Shown: positions 16,140-24,504, counted from the first letter of the stretch. The stretch: DNA of 50,669 nucleotides from an uncultured Pelagibacteraceae bacterium (GCA_902533775.1 CACANA010000005.1:1-50669); one strand, 5' to 3'. Program-made: numbers and translations. The notes: generated by a model from the letters alone, not told the origin.

Positions 16140-16988
16140 ATGAAATTTATTGTAAAAATTATCATATTTCAGTTGCTTTTTATCTCAGGTTCTTTTGCAA
16201 AAGTAGATAAAGTAGTAGATAGATTTTATTCTTCTTTGGAAAGCTTTTTGGAGGAGAATTTTGAAAATACTGATTTTTCAATAAAAAAAATTGAAACTAT
16301 CAAACCTGAAATAGGTATACAAACATTTAAGATTATTTCAGAAGATAATTCAGATTTATCCTTTTTCCAAGGATCTCTATTTTTACACGACAGTGACAGA
16401 GAAACATTTAACCTAGGATTTGGACAAAGATATTTATCTAATGATGAAAGTATATTATTTGGTTTAAATGCTTTTTATGATTATGAATTTGATTATGAGC
16501 ACCAAAGATTTAGTATAGGTGCTGAAATTAAATCTTCCATTCTAGATTTAAATTACAATCAATATTTTGCTCAAAGTTCTAGTAAAAAAGGAAAAAATAG
16601 TAAAAATGAAGAAGCTATCGATGGATTTGATGTTGAGTTAGGTGCACATCTTCCCTACATTCCATCTATGAAAGCTTATTTGAAAGCTTTCGATTTTGAG
16701 GTTTCTGGTGGAAAAGATTTTCAAGGTTTAGAAATTTCGACACAATTTAAAGTACCGAATTCTGGACTTTCATTTGAAATTGGTCATACTGATTACGATC
16801 ATCACAATGATCAAAGTTTTATCAATCTTAGATATAGTAATAGTATAAAAAATCCAGGCACATCTTTATTTAGTAGTGAGGCTTTTGAAAGAATTTCCAT
16901 GAAAGATAGAATTTATGAGAAAGTTAGAAGAGATAATATCATAAAGAAAAAAGGAGCGGGTTTTACTGTTAAAGCAGGAGGATTTTAA
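16140..16988 (+). CDS. Stand-alone inverse autotransporter beta-barrel (intimin/invasin-type) without passenger
   Basis: A 282-residue outer-membrane protein with a signal peptide (MKFIVKIIIFQLLFISGSFA). Residues 91-132 (from NLGFGQRYLSNDESILFGLN through NAFYDYEFDYEHQRFSIGAE) and 161-186 (DGFDVELGAHLPYIPSMKAY) match the barrel of intimin/invasin-type inverse autotransporters. The C-terminus YEKVRRDNIIKKKG resembles the linker that follows the barrel in intimins, and the protein ends there with no Ig-like or lectin passenger. A strong SD (AGGAGG, 16977-16982) and a TAATG overlap couple it to the next gene, an exported protein. I infer a surface role, possibly as a two-polypeptide system. Confidence 0.78.
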   Translation: MKFIVKIIIFQLLFISGSFAKVDKVVDRFYSSLESFLEENFENTDFSIKKIETIKPEIGIQTFKIISEDNSDLSFFQGSLFLHDSDRETFNLGFGQRYLSNDESILFGLNAFYDYEFDYEHQRFSIGAEIKSSILDLNYNQYFAQSSSKKGKNSKNEEAIDGFDVELGAHLPYIPSMKAYLKAFDFEVSGGKDFQGLEISTQFKVPNSGLSFEIGHTDYDHHNDQSFINLRYSNSIKNPGTSLFSSEAFERISMKDRIYEKVRRDNIIKKKGAGFTVKAGGF

Positions 16989-17851
16989 TGAATAATTTTA
17001 AATATTTATTTTTGATTTTATCTACAATTTTTATTTTTGAGATGTTTAACTCTAATAGGGCTGAAGCATGTACAATTAATTCTGGAGTTGTAAAACATGG
17101 ATCAACTGGTGCCGATGATTCTATAGAAGATGGATGTGACACAACTCCAAATTCCTATGAAGTGGTTATTTACAAGTTATATTTATGCACATCTTCTCCG
17201 ACAGAAGCCACAACGACATCGACAGTTGTTTTAACAAATTGTTCACAAATTTTTGATAATTCAAGTGGAGCAACCGCATCCGTATCGCAAGGACAAGAAA
17301 TAGTTTTAGATGGCACTTACACTCGACCTCCAGATGGGACTTATACCCATGGTTATGCATTTATGGACAATACATTTGGTATAACTTGGGCAGGAGAGAT
17401 TGCAGCATCAATGGATGGAATGACAGGAGGATCTGGTGTTTTTTGTGGAACAGTAGCTGGTTCAGGAACACATGCAAAAGGTAGCACTCATAGTAATAGC
17501 TCTGTTTGTGGTGCAAGTGCCATAACCCCAGGAAAATTTGTTGAAACTTTAGCTCAATTTGGTGCATCCTCGGATGCATTTTCATCAAAAGCTTTTGTTG
17601 AAAATATTAATGGAACTACAGCTAGTATAACTGGATATTTAGTTGATAGTAACGGTCACAGAGCCGCAAACACAGGTGAAGTAGACAAACTTGAGGGATT
17701 AGTTGCTTTTGCAAATCCAGTAGTTATTACTTCAGATACTACATCTATAAGTATGACATTTAATGTAGGTGAAGGAATGCACCTTGTTGATGAGAGTGAC
17801 GAATTATATATTGGAAGTGGACCTTTCCAAGCAATAATGACCGCAAATTAA
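16988..17851 (+). CDS. Exported Cys-containing, Ser/Thr/Gly-rich protein, possible surface partner of the barrel protein
   Basis: A 287-residue protein starting with a hydrophobic signal segment (MNNFKYLFLILSTIFIFEMF) and a likely cleavage site near AEA-C at residue 27/28; this is not a classic lipobox. The mature protein is rich in Ser, Thr, Gly and Ala with six Cys (28, 50, 67, 85, 153, 174), which could make three disulfides. It includes a Gly/Ser/His stretch near residues 145-175. Charged residues are few compared with neighbours. I recognise no family. Translation is coupled to the inverse-autotransporter barrel upstream, and its TAA shares TTAA with the stop of convergent apt. Confidence 0.78.
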   Translation: MNNFKYLFLILSTIFIFEMFNSNRAEACTINSGVVKHGSTGADDSIEDGCDTTPNSYEVVIYKLYLCTSSPTEATTTSTVVLTNCSQIFDNSSGATASVSQGQEIVLDGTYTRPPDGTYTHGYAFMDNTFGITWAGEIAASMDGMTGGSGVFCGTVAGSGTHAKGSTHSNSSVCGASAITPGKFVETLAQFGASSDAFSSKAFVENINGTTASITGYLVDSNGHRAANTGEVDKLEGLVAFANPVVITSDTTSISMTFNVGEGMHLVDESDELYIGSGPFQAIMTAN

Positions 17852-18375
17852 TGTCCTGGAAAATCTAAAAGATTTTCAACTGGATATCCCTTTTTAACTA
17901 GATTATCTGTACCGCCCAAATCAAAAAGATTTATTACAAATATAAATCCAGCTACTTTACTTTTTGATATCTCAATCAATTTAGCTGCTGCCTCTGCAGT
18001 ACCTCCAGTAGCAATTAAATCGTCTATTATTAAGACTCTATCATTTTCATGAAATGAATCTTTGTGAACTTCTATTGTAGCCGTTCCGTATTCTAATTCA
18101 AAATCAACAGAATGTACTTCTGCAGGTAATTTATTTTTCTTTCTTAACATTATGAATGGTTTATCAAGTATATAAGAAACAGCTGACGCAAAAACAAATC
18201 CTCTAGATTCTACAGCTGCAACTTTATCAAACTGGAATTTTTTTGATCTTTCAACAATTTGGTTAATACATTCTTTGAATGCCTTTTCATTTTTAATAAG
18301 TGTTGTAATATCTCTGAAAAGAATTCCCTTTTTAGGATAGTCTTGAATTGATCTAATATGTTCTTTTAAATCCAT
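17848..18375 (-). CDS. apt: Adenine phosphoribosyltransferase
   Basis: Salvages adenine with PRPP to AMP. The 175-residue length is standard. The PRPP-binding motif VLIIDDLIATGGTA is at 114-127, the flexible-loop region ESRGFVFASAV is at 56-66, and the N-terminus DYPKKGILFRDITTL is family-typical. It is divergent from mtnP with only 28 bp between start codons. Adenine is the product that MtnP releases from methylthioadenosine, so the pair forms a salvage unit with a shared promoter region. The stop shares a TTAA with the convergent exported-protein gene. Confidence 0.95.
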   Translation of the reverse strand: MDLKEHIRSIQDYPKKGILFRDITTLIKNEKAFKECINQIVERSKKFQFDKVAAVESRGFVFASAVSYILDKPFIMLRKKNKLPAEVHSVDFELEYGTATIEVHKDSFHENDRVLIIDDLIATGGTAEAAAKLIEISKSKVAGFIFVINLFDLGGTDNLVKKGYPVENLLDFPGH

Positions 18376-18383
18376 AAAACTTA

Positions 18384-18391
18384 ATTATAAT
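18384..18391. promoter_or_regulatory. Palindromic -10-like box in the apt/mtnP divergent gap
   Basis: The 28-bp gap between apt (start 18375) and mtnP (start 18404) contains ATTATAAT, which is its own reverse complement and gives TATAAT on each strand (18386-18391 plus, 18389-18384 minus). Initiation 6-8 bases downstream of either box would leave 5-8 nt leaders at most. Any -35 contacts would lie in the neighbouring coding ends. The promoter function is inferred. Confidence 0.5.
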
Positions 18392-18403
18392 CTAAATTGT
18401 ATT

Positions 18404-19276
18404 ATGGCAAATAATAAATTAGCAATTATTGGCGGAAGTGGCCTATATGATGTTGAAGAGTTTAAAGACAGAGAGACACTAGATTTAAATACTCCATGGG
18501 GAAAACCTTCTGATTTAATTTTAAAGGCAAAATACAATAATAAAGAAATTTATTTTCTGCCAAGACATGGAAAAGGTCATTTTATCTCTCCATCAAAAAT
18601 AAATTTTAGAGCAAATATTGATGCACTTAAACAACTGGGTATCACAGACATAGTTTCTGTTTCAGCTGTTGGATCCTTAAAAGAAGATTTACCTCCAGGT
18701 AAATTTGTTATTGTTGATCAGTTCATTGATAGAACTTTTGCAAGGAACAAAACTTTTTTTGATGATGAGATTGTTGCGCATGTATCTATGGCACATCCAA
18801 CCTCAAATGGGTTGATGAATGCTTGTGAGGAGGCGATTAAAAAAGAAAGCATACCTTATCAGAAAAGTGGAATCTATGTTGTTATGGAAGGACCACAATT
18901 TTCAACATTGGCAGAGTCAAATTTATATAGATCATGGAAAGCAGATGTTATTGGAATGACAAATATGCCAGAAGCTAAACTAGCAAGAGAAGCAGAAATT
19001 AGATATGCTTCAGTATCGATGGTAACAGATTATGATTGTTGGCATCCAGATCACGAAAATGTTGATGTTCAACAAGTTATAAAAGTACTCTTAGATAATG
19101 CCGCGAAAGCAAAAAATATGATTAAAAACTTGATAGAGAACTTTGAAAATCACATTGATCCTAATGACCCAACTAATAATTGCTTAGATGTTGCAATAAT
19201 TACTGCTCCAGAAAAAAGAACACAAAAAACTAAAGATAAATTAAAAACAATTGCAGGAAGGGTTTTAAATATATGA
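18404..19276 (+). CDS. mtnP: 5'-methylthioadenosine phosphorylase
   Basis: Splits methylthioadenosine with phosphate into adenine and 5-methylthioribose-1-phosphate. The 290-residue protein has the phosphate loop IIGGSGLYD (8-16), the RHGKGH block with SPSKINFRANIDALKQLGI, and MEGPQFSTLAESNLYRSW with IGMTNMPEAKLAREAE, which are typical of MTAP rather than general purine nucleoside phosphorylase. The following gene overlaps by 4 bases (ATGA) and mtnA comes next, placing the protein in a methylthioadenosine salvage operon fed by the nearby spermidine-synthase gene. Confidence 0.93.
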   Translation: MANNKLAIIGGSGLYDVEEFKDRETLDLNTPWGKPSDLILKAKYNNKEIYFLPRHGKGHFISPSKINFRANIDALKQLGITDIVSVSAVGSLKEDLPPGKFVIVDQFIDRTFARNKTFFDDEIVAHVSMAHPTSNGLMNACEEAIKKESIPYQKSGIYVVMEGPQFSTLAESNLYRSWKADVIGMTNMPEAKLAREAEIRYASVSMVTDYDCWHPDHENVDVQQVIKVLLDNAAKAKNMIKNLIENFENHIDPNDPTNNCLDVAIITAPEKRTQKTKDKLKTIAGRVLNI

Positions 19277-20205
19277 AGAAACTATTTTTAATTTCATTAT
19301 TTTTGATTATTTCTAATTTCGCTTACGCTAATGGTAAAATTTTAAAAAGTGGATTTTTTACTAAATCAGCTTCAGTAGATGAGGGTATGGAAGTAAAAGA
19401 TCCAAAAAACAAAATTATAATTATTTATAATCATGGTCAAAATTCAAATGATAAAGCACACAAGAACGAATGTATTTGGGTAAATCAAATAAGAAATCAA
19501 GCTTCATTAGTTGATGAGGAAATTAATGGTAAAAAAATTATGGTTTATAATTTCTGCTCAAATGATTTTGCAGGCGATATGTCATTAAAAAAACACTGGT
19601 GGAAGTCCAAAACTCCTTATGTGGGCAAACATAAGTTAGACAAAAGGATTGAAAAAAATTTAGAATTAGTTGAAAAATTTATAAGCATAGGAGTTCCAAG
19701 AAAACAAATTATCATATCAGGCCATTCATGTGGAGGTCTATTAACCCTAATGTTGTTATCATCTCACCCTGAAAAAGTAGGTGGCGGTATATCATATATG
19801 CAAGCTTGCTTTGGTCAGCTTTCTAAAAGTTATAAAGTAAAAAAAGTAGGTCCTGAAAAGGCATTAGAAAAATTTGCTAAAAAATACCCTGGCCCTGCTG
19901 AATTAAGAGCAAGACAAATTAATAATATTAAAAATTCTGAAAATGTTCCTGTTCTCGCTTTTACGCATCCAAAAGATAAGTTTGAAGGTCTGTTATCTGA
20001 CTGGTTAGAAGAAGTTCCAGGAGTTAAAAGAATTGTTATTTCTGAAGATTATAAAATTAACGGAAAATCTTGTGTTGTTAAAGGAGTTGATTGGCAAAAA
20101 AATATCTCAGCTCAGAAAAATCCAGGTCATGAAATGAACCAGGCTGATTGTTTTCAATATTATAATCCAACAATTAAAGAATACATTGCTTATAGAATAA
20201 AATAA
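19273..20205 (+). CDS. Exported alpha/beta-hydrolase-fold protein of unknown substrate
   Basis: A 310-residue protein with a signal peptide (MKKLFLISLFLIISNFAYAN). Downstream is an alpha/beta hydrolase core: strand NKIIIIYNHGQNSND, nucleophile elbow ISGHSCGGLLTLMLLSSHPE, and a late GHEMNQADC segment that may carry the catalytic His. Several Cys in the mature region suit an oxidising periplasm. It overlaps mtnP by 4 bases and mtnA by one, an intimate position for an apparently periplasmic protein between two cytosolic salvage enzymes. I cannot name the substrate; esterase or dienelactone-hydrolase-like activity is possible. Confidence 0.75.
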   Translation: MKKLFLISLFLIISNFAYANGKILKSGFFTKSASVDEGMEVKDPKNKIIIIYNHGQNSNDKAHKNECIWVNQIRNQASLVDEEINGKKIMVYNFCSNDFAGDMSLKKHWWKSKTPYVGKHKLDKRIEKNLELVEKFISIGVPRKQIIISGHSCGGLLTLMLLSSHPEKVGGGISYMQACFGQLSKSYKVKKVGPEKALEKFAKKYPGPAELRARQINNIKNSENVPVLAFTHPKDKFEGLLSDWLEEVPGVKRIVISEDYKINGKSCVVKGVDWQKNISAQKNPGHEMNQADCFQYYNPTIKEYIAYRIK

Positions 20206-21281
20206 TGAAAATTAATGGTGTTGAATATAAAACAATTTGGTTTGATGAAGAAAAACAAGTTGTAAAAATAATAGATCAAACAAAGTTACCACATAAATTT
20301 ATAATAAAAGAATTAAATTCAGTTAAAGACGCTATAAATGCTATTAAAACAATGGAAGTTCGAGGTGCTCCATTAATCGGAGGCACAGCTGCATTTGGAT
20401 TGGTTTTAGCTATAAAAGAAAATAACAGTTTAGAATTTATAAAAAAAAGTTCGGAAGAATTAGTTGCTTCTAGGCCGACGGCTATAAATCTTCAGTGGGC
20501 AGTTCATAGAATGAATAACAAATTATCATTTGTTGAACCTGGAGATTTATTTAATGTTGCACTCAATGAAGCTATAGAAATTTGTAAAGAAGATGAGGGA
20601 TTTTGTGAAAGTATTGGTAAAAATGGATTAAATATTATTGAAGATATATATAATAAAAAAAAAGATACCGTAAATATTCTCACACATTGTAATGCAGGTT
20701 GGTTAGCTACAATAGATTGGGGAACGGCAACTTCTCCTATTTATCATGCACATAAAAAAGGAATACCAATACATGTTTGGGTAGATGAAACTAGACCAAG
20801 AAATCAAGGAGCAAACCTTACATCATACGAACTTAACGAAGAAGAAATTCCAAATACAATTATAGCAGATAATACTGGTGGAATATTAATGCAAAGAGGA
20901 CAGGTTGATATGTGTATTGTTGGAACAGATAGAACATTATCTAATGGAGATGTGTGCAATAAAATTGGCACTTATTTAAAAGCCCTAGCAGCTCATGATA
21001 ATAAGGTACCTTTTTATGTTGCTTTACCAAGTTCAACGATAGATTGGAATTTAAAAAACTCCAAAGATATTCCAATAGAAGAAAGAGACCCAAAAGAACT
21101 TTCTCATGTGGATGGAATTAACAAAGATAATAAAGTTGATAAAGTTTTAATATATCCTGAAAAAAGCAAATCATTAAATTTAGCCTTTGATGTAACACCT
21201 GCAAAATATGTTACTGCATTAATAACAGAAAAGGGAGTTTGTAATGCTTCTTCTGAGGGCTTAAAAAAATTATTTAATTAA
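20205..21281 (+). CDS. mtnA: Methylthioribose-1-phosphate isomerase
   Basis: Isomerises 5-methylthioribose-1-phosphate to 5-methylthioribulose-1-phosphate, the step after MtnP. The 358-residue protein has MEVRGAPLIGGTAAFGL (50-66), RPTAINLQWA (90-99), catalytic C162 in THCNAGWLAT, and D242 in VGTDR, the Cys/Asp pair of the MtnA family; the related eIF2B subunits lack it. It is the last gene of the mtnP operon and its TAA abuts the stop of the convergent aldolase-dehydrogenase fusion. No mtnB, mtnC or mtnD is in the window. Confidence 0.92.
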   Translation: MKINGVEYKTIWFDEEKQVVKIIDQTKLPHKFIIKELNSVKDAINAIKTMEVRGAPLIGGTAAFGLVLAIKENNSLEFIKKSSEELVASRPTAINLQWAVHRMNNKLSFVEPGDLFNVALNEAIEICKEDEGFCESIGKNGLNIIEDIYNKKKDTVNILTHCNAGWLATIDWGTATSPIYHAHKKGIPIHVWVDETRPRNQGANLTSYELNEEEIPNTIIADNTGGILMQRGQVDMCIVGTDRTLSNGDVCNKIGTYLKALAAHDNKVPFYVALPSSTIDWNLKNSKDIPIEERDPKELSHVDGINKDNKVDKVLIYPEKSKSLNLAFDVTPAKYVTALITEKGVCNASSEGLKKLFN

Positions 21282-23315
21282 TTATCTTAAAGAAGCTGCA
21301 ATATTTCCACCGTCAACAGTTAGTACTGCTCCAGTTGATTTTTTTGATATCGCAAGATGATAAAAAGCTTTGGCCACATCATCTGCTTTAACTTCGCTTA
21401 ACAGTAGATTACCACTCATATATTGATCCGTGGTTACTTCTCTTGCTTTTGCTCTTTGTTTAATCATTTTATCATTTAATAAACCACTTCTAATTCTATC
21501 AGCGTTTACACCATTTGATCTTATACCAAGGTGTCCATAATCAACAGCATATTGTTTACATAAATTTAAAAGCGCAGACTTAGGCAATCCATATGGTCCA
21601 AAATTTTTACCAGGATTAACTGATTGCTTAGATATATTAAATAACAAACACCCATTTATATTTTGTTTTTTCATAATTTTTACAGCCTCTGAAGCACAAT
21701 TTTGGTGTGAGAAAAAATTATCTTCAAAACTTTTTCGAAGTATTTCATCATTAACTTCTGCAATTGATCCACCTATAGCAGTACCAGCATTAGATATTAA
21801 AATATCTACTCCTCCATATATTTCCAAAATTTTACTAAATGCTTTTTTTACGCTTTGTTTGTTGGTTACATCACAGTGGATACAAAGATCACTTATTTTA
21901 CTCTTTAAATCATTTATCTTACTTTTATTAATATCAAGCAAAACAACCTCAGCTCCATATTTTTTAAATAATTTATAAGTTGCTTTACCAATTTCACCAG
22001 TGCTACCAGTGATAACAACTACATTGCCTTGCAATTCTTTTTTTGCTTTGTTTAATTTTGCTTGTTCTAAGGACCAATACTCGACATCAAATAAGTCTTT
22101 TTTTGATAAGAATTTATATCTGGAAGTCTCTTCAACGCTTGAAATTACATTGGCATTAGTTTGTGTTAAATCTCCTGCAATTTTTGCAGCTTTTAAGGTA
22201 TCTCCTACTGTAAATAAACCAAAATTCTGAACTAGAATTACTCTAGGAGATGTATCAAGCATTACTTTTTTTTCTTTAGTTTTTTTCTTATTAGATTCAA
22301 AATATTTTTTATATTTTTGCCTATATTCTTTGAATTTTTTTTCAGCTAAATTTTTAAATTCATCTAAAGTACAGTTTGCTTTTGGTGATATTACTAAAGG
22401 AAATGGTTTAACTCTTATGACGTGATCAGGTGTAGCTGTACCTTCATTTGAGTATCTATTTATATCTTTACCATTAATAAAATAATCTAACTTACTATTT
22501 TTTTTAAAATTTAAGATAAACTTGTTATCATTTTTTTCAGATAAAAGACCTCTCAATATAGGAGCTATATCTGCAGTTGAGAAATTAAATTTAGTTTTCT
22601 TTACCTGTTTTATTTTTTTCTTTTTTAGTTTGGTTAAAGTTTTTTCAGCATCAGATATATACTTTATCATTAAACTGTAAGCATCTTTTGCATTATCAGC
22701 AAATGTGAAAATGCCGTGGTTTAATAAAATCAAACAATTTATATTTGGATTTTTAGAATAAACTTCATTTATTTTTTGTGCTAATTTAAATCCTGGCATT
22801 ACATAGGGTACTATTGCAGTTTTTTTACCAAATATTTTTTTTGATAATATTTCTCCATTTGGTCTATTAGTGATTTTCATAATTGCATCAGAATGAGTGT
22901 GATCAACAAATTTAAACGGTAAAAATGCGTGTAAAAAAGTTTCAACTGATGGATTGGGTGATTTTGTATCTATTAAATTTTTTTTTTGAAAAGCAACCAT
23001 GTCATCATCAGAGAGAGTTTTCTTTTTTTTCATAGTTAGCAATGGATTTAATTTAACAGCTGGTAAACCTGCTGGTTCAATTTCAGCCATATCCCATCCG
23101 CTGCCTTTTACGCAAAGGACATCGTAATATTTACCATCTATATCTTTGATTTTGGTCTTAACTGAAGTATTGCCACCACCATGCAAGACCAATTCTGGAT
23201 TTCTTCCTAGAAGCCTAGTTGTATAAACTCTTAAAGCCATATCTTCAGAATGACCTAATTTCTTATACTTTTTAATATATTTTTTAGCTTCGTTTTCTGA
23301 CCAATTGTTTTTCAA
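21282..23315 (-). CDS. Bifunctional class II aldolase / short-chain dehydrogenase
   Basis: A 677-residue fusion of two enzymes. The N-terminal class II (zinc) aldolase part carries GGGNTS (46-51), E125, H139/H141 in VDHTHSDAI and H200 in LLNHGIFTF. The C-terminal short-chain dehydrogenase has TGSTGEIG (436-443), NAG (509-511) and the YGLPK catalytic pair Y575/K579. The architecture matches the RhaD-type 'rhamnulose-phosphate aldolase/alcohol dehydrogenase' family. No rhamnose kinase or isomerase is nearby, while mtnP, mtnA and speDE flank it. Cleavage of methylthioribulose-1-phosphate to DHAP and methylthioacetaldehyde, with reduction or oxidation by the second domain, is therefore plausible but inferred. 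Confidence 0.88.
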   Translation of the reverse strand: MKNNWSENEAKKYIKKYKKLGHSEDMALRVYTTRLLGRNPELVLHGGGNTSVKTKIKDIDGKYYDVLCVKGSGWDMAEIEPAGLPAVKLNPLLTMKKKKTLSDDDMVAFQKKNLIDTKSPNPSVETFLHAFLPFKFVDHTHSDAIMKITNRPNGEILSKKIFGKKTAIVPYVMPGFKLAQKINEVYSKNPNINCLILLNHGIFTFADNAKDAYSLMIKYISDAEKTLTKLKKKKIKQVKKTKFNFSTADIAPILRGLLSEKNDNKFILNFKKNSKLDYFINGKDINRYSNEGTATPDHVIRVKPFPLVISPKANCTLDEFKNLAEKKFKEYRQKYKKYFESNKKKTKEKKVMLDTSPRVILVQNFGLFTVGDTLKAAKIAGDLTQTNANVISSVEETSRYKFLSKKDLFDVEYWSLEQAKLNKAKKELQGNVVVITGSTGEIGKATYKLFKKYGAEVVLLDINKSKINDLKSKISDLCIHCDVTNKQSVKKAFSKILEIYGGVDILISNAGTAIGGSIAEVNDEILRKSFEDNFFSHQNCASEAVKIMKKQNINGCLLFNISKQSVNPGKNFGPYGLPKSALLNLCKQYAVDYGHLGIRSNGVNADRIRSGLLNDKMIKQRAKAREVTTDQYMSGNLLLSEVKADDVAKAFYHLAISKKSTGAVLTVDGGNIAASLR

Positions 23316-23334
23316 TGTTTATCCTCGATAAATT

Positions 23335-23342
23335 ATTATAAT
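23335..23342. promoter_or_regulatory. Palindromic -10-like box in the aldolase/speDE divergent gap
   Basis: ATTATAAT recurs here, the same self-complementary octamer found between apt and mtnP. It lies 19 bases upstream of the aldolase-dehydrogenase start (23315) and 62 bases before the speDE start (23405). It could serve both strands. Use as a promoter is inferred, and AT-rich DNA makes chance matches likely. Confidence 0.35.
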
Positions 23343-23404
23343 AGTTTTTTGTTTGAAAGAAGTAAAAAATTTCGTTAGTTAAAAAAGATATATATTAGAT
23401 TCTT

Positions 23405-24445
23405 ATGGAAAAAGTTGGGGAACATATAACACTGGATATAGTTGGAACTAAAAAGGAATATACTCCCGAATTTTATGAAAAGTTAGTTTATAAAATTGCT
23501 AAAGCAGCAAAAGTAACAGTTTTAAAAATTTCTAAATATAAATTTGAGCCACAAGGATTTACATTGGTCGCTTTGCTTGCTGAAAGCCACATTAGTTTTC
23601 ATACTTTCCCAGAAAAAGAAATTGTAAGCTTTGATTTTTTTACATGTGGAAAAGTATCACCAAAAGTTTCTCTCGACATAATAAAAGACGAGATGGAACA
23701 TACAAATATCATAATTAAAGAATTTAATAGAGATACTATTGATCTTTATCATGACAATTATAGTTCTCCAGGTTTAAAAAAATCATATGTTGTTAATAGA
23801 GTTTTAGAAAATTTTAAATCTAAAGTTGGTCAATATATTGAAATACTTGATTTAGAACAATTTGGAAAAGCTTTATTTATTGATAATGAGATACAAGTAG
23901 CTGAAAGTGATGAACACTTATATAGCTCAACCTTTGTAAATTCAGGTCTTAATTTAAATTCAAACAAAGAAAAAGCCGCAATTATTGGTGGAGGTGACGG
24001 TGGTGTTGCAAGAGAATGCATTTCACAAAACTTTGGCTTTATAGATTGGTATGAATTAGACCCTGAGGTTGTTGATGTATGTGATAAACATCTTAGCAAA
24101 ATTGGTGAGAAAGCTACCGAAAAGAATTCAGTTAAATGTGTTTGGGGAGATGCTTTTGAAAGTATTAAATCTGTTAAAGACAATACTTATGATCAAATAT
24201 TTGTTGATCTAAATGATGATCAATTTTGTATAGATTTGGCTGCAAAAAATATGTCATCTTTAGAAAGAATTTTAAAACCTAAAGGTGTAATTACCGCTCA
24301 AGTAGGAAGCCAAGACAAAAAACCAAAACAAGTTGAAAATTGGTTAAATGTTTTTAACAAAAATTTTGGAAATACAAAACTTTCAAGAGTTTATATACCA
24401 AGTTTCGATTGTTCTTGGAATTTTTCCTCGTCAATAAATCATTAA
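23405..24445 (+). CDS. Fused S-adenosylmethionine decarboxylase and spermidine synthase-like aminopropyltransferase
   Basis: A 346-residue fusion. Residues 1-115 are a bacterial-type AdoMet decarboxylase: the self-cleavage site is E60/S61 in LLAESHISFH, with H66 and C81 (FFTCGK) matching the processing and proton-donor residues. Residues 125-346 are a spermidine-synthase-like domain with GGGDGG (195-200), E217 in YELDPEV, D249 and D268/D271. The usual DSTDP-type catalytic block reads DLND, and the YHE motif after the Asp/Glu-rich loop reads YSST. The product is probably spermidine or a similar polyamine plus methylthioadenosine, which the neighbouring mtnP/mtnA/apt genes would recycle. It diverges from the aldolase fusion. 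Confidence 0.88.
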   Translation: MEKVGEHITLDIVGTKKEYTPEFYEKLVYKIAKAAKVTVLKISKYKFEPQGFTLVALLAESHISFHTFPEKEIVSFDFFTCGKVSPKVSLDIIKDEMEHTNIIIKEFNRDTIDLYHDNYSSPGLKKSYVVNRVLENFKSKVGQYIEILDLEQFGKALFIDNEIQVAESDEHLYSSTFVNSGLNLNSNKEKAAIIGGGDGGVARECISQNFGFIDWYELDPEVVDVCDKHLSKIGEKATEKNSVKCVWGDAFESIKSVKDNTYDQIFVDLNDDQFCIDLAAKNMSSLERILKPKGVITAQVGSQDKKPKQVENWLNVFNKNFGNTKLSRVYIPSFDCSWNFSSSINH

Positions 24446-24504
24446 TTTTTCTTTTTAAAACAATAATTTTATGAAATAATCTTCAAAATTTTTGGAGGAA
24501 AAAA

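Noticed and set aside
17166..17588. Minus-strand frames opposite the exported Ser/Thr-rich protein
   Set aside because: Composition is unlike a real protein (His/Leu/Gln biased) and they lie wholly within a well-supported gene.
16019..17851. tRNA-Met as an integration site for the surface-protein genes
   Set aside because: No second copy of the tRNA 3' end, no integrase gene and no base-composition break were found, so insertion is not supported.
21282..23315. Rhamnose catabolic enzyme (rhamnulose-1-phosphate aldolase) as the default function
   Set aside because: The domain match is real, but no rhamnose kinase, isomerase or transporter is nearby, so I kept a neutral call and put the methylthioribulose reading in the findings.
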